Positions 29,301-33,957 of a stretch of 52,345 nucleotides of DNA are shown in pieces. A program made the position numbers and the translations under genes. Source of the DNA: Phycisphaerae bacterium (GTDB lineage: Bacteria; Planctomycetota; Phycisphaerae; Sedimentisphaerales; Anaerobacaceae). The notes under the pieces were generated by a model. The model did no database searches. It was given only the letters and a program-made list of their open reading frames with translations, and was not told the DNA's origin. The stretch spans positions 1-52,345 of the forward strand of contig JAIPFM010000190.1 of the NCBI GenBank assembly GCA_021736645.1. Reading direction: 5' to 3'. Every line of letters starts with the position of its first letter. Positions within the stretch are counted from its first letter, which is position 1.

Positions 29301-30168
29301 ACCCAAGAATCTCAAGGATTTTGATGAGGGCAGTTATTTTGTCAAACTCATTCACAAGCCTCAGGGAGAGGGCCGAATGAGACCAAGTGAGGGCGTTGTT
29401 TTTAGCGGAAGTTTTTCAGTGACCCTGCCATTTTCAGCCAGTATTGTTCAGCCCGAAGGGACCAGTAATATCCTCTTTGAAAATAAGGACTTCTCATATA
29501 TTACGAAGCTGGATATCAAGGGGCTTGCGCTTGAAGTGAAAACACGTGAGTTTTCAAGTAACCTTACGATCCAAGCCAAGGCCTCAGTAAAAGGCACGAG
29601 TATAATTCTGGCTGACGGAGAGAAGACTGTTAGACTCGAGCCTGAGACGAGTAAAACAGTTGAGTGGCCCATGAAGCTCCATTTAATCAATTTTGACATG
29701 TGGTCCAAATTCCAAAATCTTAAATCGCCGGAAGATTACTTTAAAACTATTGAGCAGGAATTTACTATCACGGACGAAAATGGGCTAACTGTTACGAAAA
29801 AGGGAGAGTATAAGGTTTACGTCGCTATGTTGAGTGAAGACGAAGGTCACCTGGAACGCATTGATAATGATAGCATATTCTACAGCATTACACCTCCTCA
29901 AAATATGAAGAAGCCAGTCACAGTGCGTATTTCAGAGGGTCTCCCTTACCATGTAGAAGGCACAAACATCATGAAATGGGATACCTCAAAAACACGTCAA
30001 ATGATGGAACAAGGGGGGGTTAGAGTAAGCGATAGTGATGAAGAGACCGTGTATGAAAAAATAAGGCCCATGCTAATCGAGGTCAAAGACAGTGCTGGTG
30101 TAAATGCCTATAAGTTATGGCCTAAATTTACATATACATTTACGTATTACAAAAACAAGTCTGAATAG
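23332..30168 (+). CDS. giant secreted protein (2278 aa) with coiled coils and Ig-like repeats, unknown family
   Basis: I do not recognise this family. The N-terminus is a Sec signal peptide (core LIVLTLLLASGNLFAG). Residues about 30-380 are mostly helical and charged. A heptad-rich coiled coil lies near 386-460. A more hydrophobic segment lies near 700-750 (VMVVANMYIPYLGAINAIGE, EIVYIFCPLASAPDVV). A second long helical region spans about 1000-1080. From about 1280 the protein turns beta-rich. Three homologous units of about 115-130 residues lie at about 1531-1661, 1662-1790 and 1791-1903; the first two begin with xEIxQLIVSxxTEE. More Ig-like strands follow to the C-terminus. There is no LPXTG, no C-terminal beta-barrel signature and no catalytic motif that I can see. 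Its base composition is visibly more AT-rich than the flanking hydrolase genes. A strong ribosome site (GGAAGAAGGG) precedes the ATG. Confidence 0.75.
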   Translation: MKYAILKLAKICQLIVLTLLLASGNLFAGQTEAIQKVKVFLAQQKPQGSYSPDEFNAFHQEINKIIASEYPGPPKPGNMDLLRAARMDAEKNGWGWFSKEANVSRQFSDFEKGLDSHRIKLAQDAKKHALIEVYAKYHNASNQAEFMRGLAGTGDVGSWSRDQAVMDWKKDIDYTLDHLDPKIAGELQAAADKYILDTTGATHLDLDIVATGTGHERKAGVYGDKSSRHLVDQLLLEAGGNVAESIEFVRNSDGSFDIKKTPLTAKQYLKRRFHATLMTQFPTLADAEGKFNQDELAKTFREQDSDSKALKKQIMDFIQKEIRLKGASSAYGVVEMLAHAEGEGRGQFDLETAFEKGGKYLKRALVFLQGGEGELSHVYQSSEFETIQKKLEFGEKITGMKNELSSYKDDLSKKTMQLADQTPGSGQYKSISQDIEGINDKIKQIEASRDQAAAEFFKLIDPDGGEFQGYEKTRESGDADKWVQKYLDANRDTLIQISSLVVEQSVIDVMKLEQNDAMLKLQEFKQRFDDMVMPHTFDDGTLYHGLQDQPGSDKNTAWAQGISDAYANLMGIAENKAAWDALRRQNSFLVTQFTSLSNYRDVQRVLPEDPSKIFHKDLAENKVGQRLTESLGGLQQSMAGKARGIPAMLGMVHHLQQQAEISMGTGRMTGLTALSQLDMALSVLDNIPMDGSLPTLEQSKNLVMVVANMYIPYLGAINAIGEGRDTDIIMREIVYIFCPLASAPDVVKSLGTRAIATARTFAFDSQLQVIYANSEFSTPKEGEPQENFQPKFLRMHTKNNDYQGLDGVEGFIRAITEGTEERGSIFDQSKLARAEGGIVTDAVTGLGYLADSAVILAFQSVVNTGEHKLFREDPVLAQLTQEYSIQLQLIAETKAYIKENSLRAGSMEHRRLRFLEEGILVKDGKEVKEDALIAKSARGLQDRIIKRLAQAIVQTFEARARNEGFTDEEGILELDTALVALAQELRLEKPLLAPEKVQIDASNEAKTFFGRRAIVAVRNVHSAKAKAVAAASDAEKRQFNALAVELEVERKQAVGDLVQAHGNYKTVLETRQFILTQAQRFDGITVEKKGSLSPLTGLGALTGDPVRDLNVAIKAKEAFANLYESVATHLEYSILEGREALFGLVTSEDSSSLQRTRYFALLDQIVLAGENAIESIVWGKVIALNLPAEAFAEHVIDECDIGGEGYSWWDAFNEAYKQLSFSPADAVTKALFGVDESFEEQLRKDYLAARQQAKQRLTMTAQRYWQKAYDIREKMSQANPLQIVLSFKDKDIGSMPLENEVSFIFIDPNKPEEKIPVAVGLSHEDDTLVYSSSVSAKHEYLLTVQAKGFPEKKHGFSFKDLKSLPQGGFVAKAPADSIFPSLDVDARQLVLVMDEAGNGLPLFDLVATLDTYDGPPITATVLQDDILAFQAKLDYFTDKENVRRRVIWSLVGPDGKEVAGKSATYGKDGDVEKGSYSTSKKQEDVSYDARFRFRLTDMEEGEYKVTLRHEIAEDPKINAEAEYVYVISGPKLEISQLIVSHSTEEKEHMREMKEITQDRGRYIPSLHVAQKAYVFLYFTMPEAVDEVKIRFIVSNPSTQEVLFTRDIERRRNGESLRQRVGIPLDWTLIQSNAALGVQAAISGPDKKEVTQEISFEAKVAAFEINQLIVSNYTEETKHQEETRALSNRPKDTMTVIASDKEAYFYIYYALPMDMESVNVRWTVVDSAGQTLLSGETERIRTSAALEQRMGISGKTMVQSKLPAVFQATLISEEGQELTRSIPFRLQQPPVVIQEIFVASTPDGTSHDSRITLDKAPHLNLRFVPEDTVERADVFLRLIETKTKKTVFEKKFDWTMNNSPTDTFYTAAVAQDALPLANLYYSFEATILADGAKPVQKARSFSYGTSPSLKGLLKVTTHFDTQGSEKVTVEDQQGARLTAKPNTRIHYEAHPVYPRGLNGDLGWTVTHADKTVYSRKISLDGTEQNWDIQFQPKNLKDFDEGSYFVKLIHKPQGEGRMRPSEGVVFSGSFSVTLPFSASIVQPEGTSNILFENKDFSYITKLDIKGLALEVKTREFSSNLTIQAKASVKGTSIILADGEKTVRLEPETSKTVEWPMKLHLINFDMWSKFQNLKSPEDYFKTIEQEFTITDENGLTVTKKGEYKVYVAMLSEDEGHLERIDNDSIFYSITPPQNMKKPVTVRISEGLPYHVEGTNIMKWDTSKTRQMMEQGGVRVSDSDEETVYEKIRPMLIEVKDSAGVNAYKLWPKFTYTFTYYKNKSE

Positions 30169-30180
30169 GAGAGGTCAGTT

Positions 30181-31563
30181 ATGAATCAGAGGATACCATG
30201 GATTGTTGTGGGCATGCTGCTTTTGTACGGCTCTTTGTTCGCAGCAGAAGCGGCAGATCAACGCATCAGCATTTATCCAGCCAATCCGGCGTACTGGCAG
30301 TACAAGGGGCAAGCTGTGCTCCTTGTGGGGGGCAGCAAGGACGACAGTCTGTTTCAGATCCCGGATATCAAGGCCCATCTGGATCTGCTGGCATCCGTGG
30401 GGGGCAATTATGTGCGCAATACCATGAGCTCACGCATGGATCACGACTTTGAAGTGCAGGCCTTTCGCAGGCTTGACAATGGGCAGTATGACCTCGACCA
30501 GTGGAATGACGAGTACTGGCAGCGATTTGCCAGATTTCTCAAGCTCACGCATGAACGGGACATCATCGTGCAGATCGAGGTCTGGGCCACGTTTGATTAC
30601 TATCGGGAGAATTGGGCTGCACACCCCATGAATCCCAAAAACAACATCAACTACACGGTCAAGACATCCGGGCTGCCTGTCACTGTGGACAGCCATCCCA
30701 CTCAAACGAAGAACAACTTTTTCCGGAGCATCCCTGCTGTGAACAACCAGGCCGTGGTGCTGCAGTATCAGCAGCGTTTTGTGGACAAGATGCTGTCGTA
30801 TTCATTGCCCTATGGCCACGTGCTCTACTGCATGGACAATGAGACCTCTGTGACACCTGAATGGGGCTGGTACTGGTCTCGCTACATCCGGGACAAGGCC
30901 AGGGCTTCAGGTGTGACTGTGTGTACTACAGAGATGTGGGATGCGTGGGATCTGGCAAATCCCATGCACAATGCCACGTTCGATCATCCGGAAATCTATG
31001 CGTTTGTGGACATCTCCCAGAACAACCACCAAAAGGGCCAGGCCCACTGGGACAATGCCCAGAAACAGCGGGCCCGGATTGCGGCGAAAAGACGACCTCT
31101 CAATTGTGTCAAGATTTACGGGGCCGATACTGGGCGATTCGGCAATGACCGTGACGCCCTGGAACGCTTCTGGCGCAATGTATTCGGCGGACTGGCCTCT
31201 GCACGCTTTCACAGACCTGATTCGGGGCTCGGCTTGAACGACAAGGCCCAGGCCAGTCTCCTCAGTATGCGACTCTTGACCCGGGAGATCGACGTGTTTG
31301 CCAGTGAGCCCCACAACGACCTGTTGACTGATCGACAAAGCAATGAGGCGTATTGTTTCGCCCAACCCGGACATACATACGCTGTGTTCTTCCCCAATGG
31401 CGGGGCCGTGGGATTGAATGTTCAGGTTGCAGACAAGCCCAAAAGCGTGCGGTGGCTGAATATTCTGACGCACACGTGGCAGGACGGAGCCACGCCGGTT
31501 ACTGGCTCGGCCATCACCTTGAATGCCCCGTCCAAAGACTACTGGATGGCATTGGTCAAATAA
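30181..31563 (+). CDS. secreted TIM-barrel glycoside hydrolase-like protein with collagenase-type C-terminal domain
   Basis: 460 residues with a signal peptide (core WIVVGMLLLYGSLFAAEA). The body is a (beta/alpha)8 glycosidase fold of the type seen in DUF4038/GH140-like and related proteins: a substrate-facing start GKDD-like (VGGSKDDSLFQ), GGNYVRNTMSSRM, a strand IIVQIEVWATFDYY, and VLYCMDNETSVTPEW with a candidate acid/base glutamate (NET). ICTTEMW-like CTTEMWDAWD offers another glutamate. The last 90 residues resemble the putative collagen-binding domain often fused to such barrels (GHTYAVFFPNGGAVGLNVQ, WLNILTHTW). AGGAGAGG precedes the ATG, 12 nt after the giant gene, so it is in the same transcript, although its composition resembles the hydrolase genes elsewhere. 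Confidence 0.7.
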   Translation: MNQRIPWIVVGMLLLYGSLFAAEAADQRISIYPANPAYWQYKGQAVLLVGGSKDDSLFQIPDIKAHLDLLASVGGNYVRNTMSSRMDHDFEVQAFRRLDNGQYDLDQWNDEYWQRFARFLKLTHERDIIVQIEVWATFDYYRENWAAHPMNPKNNINYTVKTSGLPVTVDSHPTQTKNNFFRSIPAVNNQAVVLQYQQRFVDKMLSYSLPYGHVLYCMDNETSVTPEWGWYWSRYIRDKARASGVTVCTTEMWDAWDLANPMHNATFDHPEIYAFVDISQNNHQKGQAHWDNAQKQRARIAAKRRPLNCVKIYGADTGRFGNDRDALERFWRNVFGGLASARFHRPDSGLGLNDKAQASLLSMRLLTREIDVFASEPHNDLLTDRQSNEAYCFAQPGHTYAVFFPNGGAVGLNVQVADKPKSVRWLNILTHTWQDGATPVTGSAITLNAPSKDYWMALVK

Positions 31564-31597
31564 GGATCAAGGGATAGGATCTGCCGATATCTGGCCA

Positions 31598-31625
31598 CTA
31601 TCCCCTAATCCCCATTCCCGAAATC
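31598..31625. repeat. short period-7 run at a convergent gene junction
   Basis: Degenerate heptamers CTATCCC, CTAATCC, CCATTCC, CGAAATC lie between the convergent hydrolase and Ni-SOD genes. CTATCCC is also the right arm of an inverted repeat with GGGATAG at 31571-31577 (20-nt loop), which could act as a weak bidirectional terminator. Confidence 0.45.
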
Positions 31626-32115
31626 AATGCGTGTGACCTGCGAGCGGGCCTAGATACGAGTCACTGAAGTCGTGCAGCAGGGATTTCAGCTGAGCCACCT
31701 GGGCCAGGTCCACGGTCTGTTTTGCCTTCATGGTGGTCTGGAGCATCTGGTGCAGGAGTGTGAGTTCCTTGATGTATTTTGTATAGGCTTCTTTGTTGGC
31801 CTCTGTGCTGGGCTTGATGCGCTGGGCCATAAAGTAGTAGGTGATGATCTCTGACAGTTCGTCCGCGTGCTTTTCCTTGTTCATGACCCAGCGAACGCTC
31901 TGGTTCGTGCCTTGCGCGGTAGATTCTTTGCTCTGGGCGGTGATCTGGTTCATGGATTTTTCAATGGTGGTGATGTGCTCTGCCATGGCCGTGACTCTGG
32001 CCGGGTCGTCATAGATGCCGCAGGGGATCTGGCAGTGGGCATACACCGTGGCAGCGACGCCAAGTATGGCCAGGATGACCAGTGATGAGATTGTGAATTT
32101 TACTGTTTTCTTCAT
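31624..32115 (-). CDS. sodN: nickel superoxide dismutase with Sec signal peptide
   Basis: The 163-residue precursor begins with a signal peptide (MKKTVKFTISSLVILAILGV...TVYA). The predicted signal-peptidase site after VYA (residue 26) would leave HCQIPCGIY as the mature N-terminus. This is the nickel-hook motif HCxxPCGxY, in which the His1 amine and imidazole, Cys2 and Cys6 bind nickel. The rest is a four-helix bundle-like sequence as in the family; mature length is about 137 residues against about 117 in Streptomyces. In many bacteria a dedicated peptidase (SodX) trims the propeptide; no such gene is adjacent, and here signal peptidase I could do the job. Acts outside the cytoplasm on superoxide. 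Its ATG overlaps the stop of the dehydratase gene by 4 nt. Confidence 0.88.
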   Translation of the reverse strand: MKKTVKFTISSLVILAILGVAATVYAHCQIPCGIYDDPARVTAMAEHITTIEKSMNQITAQSKESTAQGTNQSVRWVMNKEKHADELSEIITYYFMAQRIKPSTEANKEAYTKYIKELTLLHQMLQTTMKAKQTVDLAQVAQLKSLLHDFSDSYLGPLAGHTH

Positions 32116-32462
32116 TGAAGTGCTCCTTGTAAAAGGTTGTCAGTTTGAAGGGCCATCACAAAATCATTGATGTGAAGGCCCTTGATCTTGTGAGTCCACC
32201 AGGACACTGTGACCCTGCCCCATTCGGTCAGGATGGCAGGGTGATGGTTTGCTTGTTCTGCCAGGTCTCCGACCCGTTGGGTGAAGGCCAGGGCTTCCTT
32301 GAAATCCTTGAAATAGTAGGTCCGTTCCAGACGATTGATCTCAAAGACCTGTTTAATGTTCCATTCAGCCAAATTGGGCATGAATTGAGTGATCTCCTCC
32401 TGAGTCACCAGGGAGGCACCGCCCTGACAAGCTGCGCATTTTATGTCCTGCAGGTTTTCCAT
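32112..32462 (-). CDS. pterin-4a-carbinolamine dehydratase
   Basis: 116 residues from the ATG at 32462, preceded by GGAAAG; the frame is open to 32573, but the family N-terminus begins here (MENLQDIKCAACQGG, the usual KCxxC-GG opening). The active-site signature is present: QANHHPAILTEWGRVTVSWW followed by TH, then GLHINDF. The enzyme dehydrates 4a-hydroxytetrahydrobiopterin formed by aromatic amino-acid hydroxylases; homologues in organisms without those enzymes are thought to act in other pterin pathways. No hydroxylase gene is visible. It is translationally coupled to the Ni-SOD gene by ATGA overlap, an unusual pairing. Cytoplasmic. Confidence 0.88.
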   Translation of the reverse strand: MENLQDIKCAACQGGASLVTQEEITQFMPNLAEWNIKQVFEINRLERTYYFKDFKEALAFTQRVGDLAEQANHHPAILTEWGRVTVSWWTHKIKGLHINDFVMALQTDNLLQGALQ

Positions 32463-32595
32463 ATACCAACTTTCCAAATTATCACCAGCATTTAAAACGT
32501 CTTCTGTGCGATGTATACGCATGGATCTGTCTGATGAGTTCAGAAAAAATGGATCATAAATCCCGAAATACATAGAATTCCCGCAAAGCCGAAAG

Positions 32596-32630
32596 CTCCC
32601 TGACCCACAACCCCTGGCCCCCAGCCCCTA
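32596..32630. repeat. period-7 tandem repeat after the UroD-family gene
   Basis: Plus-strand heptamers CTCCCTG, ACCCACA, ACCCCTG, GCCCCCA, GCCCCTA in register. The run ends 3 nt from the stop codon of the minus-strand methyltransferase gene at 32634. The nearest consensus is NCCCCNN. Confidence 0.65.
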
Positions 32631-32633
32631 CTT

Positions 32634-33632
32634 TTATGTATAAGGGACTGGTTCGCACAGGGCCTTGAGGTTCTCCACAGGGGTGCCTGACGGGATCTCA
32701 CATCCGGCATTGACCATGTAGGGATTGCCCACATCCCTGTAGGCCTGCTGTATGACCTGCCTGATACTGGCCGGTGTGCCTCGGAGCACGCCCTGAACCG
32801 GGTCGATGTTGCCTGTGATGGTGACCTTCGAGCCGACTGCCTCGCGTACCCTTGTCAGGCTCACCATGTGATCCACATCCAGGATGTCTACGCCGAGGTC
32901 CGCAATGCCTGGGAGGAGGTGTGTGATACTGCCGCAGATGTGCAGCTTTGCATAGGCCCCCATCCGGCGGATGGCCTGGACCAGTTGTTTTTCTCTGGGC
33001 TGGATCAGGGCTTCGTACATGTCAGGTGAGACCTGGCTGGCCACGGCGTCTCCGATGCCAATGGTGTCTGCGCCTGCGTCGACCTGGGCCCTGGCAAAGG
33101 CAATGCCCACGTCCAGGCAGCGGTCCATGAGGTCGCAGGCAAATGCCGGGTCTTCGATCATGTCCATGAAGAACGTGCCCACGCCGCGCAGGTCAGCGGC
33201 CTCTGCAGCAGGGCCCTCGATCCAGCCGAGAATGGAGTACTGCCCGCTGAACCGGCTCTTGTACGATCGAACCGCCTGGACGCGATCCAGCATGCGTTCC
33301 GATTGCAGTGGGTCCGGCTGCAAGAGGGTGGAGAGGTCCTTGGTCTGCTCAAGCGGTTGCGTGCCTCTTGGAGGTCCGTTTTTTTGATATTCGATCTGAG
33401 AGCCGAACCCCTGGGCCTCTCTGTACGGATCGGAGATGCAGCTCAACTGGTCTATGCCGAAGGTCTCGGCACAGGCCACATTGGCACGCACCAGGGTGTT
33501 GTGATCTGCAGCAAACTCACCGTAATTCGACTCGATGTGCTCTGCTGCATACTGCATCAAAATGGGCACTCGCGGCACAAGGTCCACGGCCTGTCCATTC
33601 AAGACACCTACATACCGTTCATAACTGTTCAT
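32634..33632 (-). CDS. uroporphyrinogen decarboxylase-family protein, MtaA/CmuA-type methyltransferase
   Basis: 332 residues with the TIM-barrel pattern of the UroD superfamily. It carries the zinc motif of corrinoid-dependent methyltransferases: H231-x-C233 (LHICGS) and C311 (NAGCEIP), 77 residues apart. In MtaA and MtbA this HxC-x(n)-C set activates the thiol of the methyl acceptor; true HemE lacks it. Other typical stretches are IGIGDAVASQVSPDMYE, ILDVDHMVSL and ITGNIDPVQGVLRGTP. No corrinoid protein or substrate-specific partner is encoded nearby, so the methyl donor and acceptor are unknown; it could be an O-demethylation or methionine-related enzyme. GAGG precedes the ATG. Cytoplasmic. 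Confidence 0.82.
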   Translation of the reverse strand: MNSYERYVGVLNGQAVDLVPRVPILMQYAAEHIESNYGEFAADHNTLVRANVACAETFGIDQLSCISDPYREAQGFGSQIEYQKNGPPRGTQPLEQTKDLSTLLQPDPLQSERMLDRVQAVRSYKSRFSGQYSILGWIEGPAAEAADLRGVGTFFMDMIEDPAFACDLMDRCLDVGIAFARAQVDAGADTIGIGDAVASQVSPDMYEALIQPREKQLVQAIRRMGAYAKLHICGSITHLLPGIADLGVDILDVDHMVSLTRVREAVGSKVTITGNIDPVQGVLRGTPASIRQVIQQAYRDVGNPYMVNAGCEIPSGTPVENLKALCEPVPYT

Positions 33633-33676
33633 GATACCTCAGAGCTTCCATTCGATTTTCATAAAGGGACCGGTCC

Positions 33677-33704
33677 ATTGTACCCATTCCCCAGTGACTC
33701 GCAA
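33677..33704 (-). promoter_or_regulatory. promoter candidate for the UroD-family gene
   Basis: On the minus strand TTGCGA and TACAAT are 16 bp apart (4 of 6 and 5 of 6 matches). Transcription would start about 38 nt upstream of the ATG. Confidence 0.45.
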
Positions 33705-33751
33705 GTATTTCCACACGCACAAAAGCGGCTCGGCCTTCCCGAATGACGGGA

Positions 33752-33787
33752 ACAGGGGACATCTTCCTTTGACGCGACTGTCCCTGT
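33752..33787. repeat. REP-like imperfect inverted repeat
   Basis: ACAGGGGACA and TGTCCCTGT pair over 9 bp with one bulged G and a 17-nt loop. A further AGGGGACC follows at 33821. GGGGACA palindromes of this kind are common in REP elements, but no RAYT transposase gene is in the window. Confidence 0.4.
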
Positions 33788-33845
33788 GAGGCCCTTGGTG
33801 TCTGCCAGGCACGTTCATCAGAGGGGACCTTTTTATCGCTTGGGA

Positions 33846-33874
33846 TTGCATTGGCCCGCCATAACCTGTATAAA
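33846..33874 (+). promoter_or_regulatory. sigma70-type promoter for the HzsA-related gene
   Basis: TTGCAT and TATAAA are separated by 17 bp (4 of 6 and 5 of 6 matches). The predicted leader is about 77 nt. Confidence 0.55.
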
Positions 33875-33957
33875 AGGCTTGTTCTTTCAGGAGATGTGGA
33901 GCGGGAACAAGGTTTTGTAGAGTTGCCCTGTTTTTTAATGCTTTAATGGGAATAGCC

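Larger units (their letters stand above)
33633..33957. other. divergent intergenic region, methyltransferase / HzsA-related gene
   Basis: 325 nt. It contains a promoter candidate in each direction and a REP-like inverted repeat between them (33752-33787). No additional gene is seen. Confidence 0.6.

Noticed and set aside
30181..31563. reading the TIM-barrel protein as a collagenase
   Set aside because: Only the C-terminal domain resembles the collagenase-associated module; no protease motif is present and the barrel fits glycosidases.
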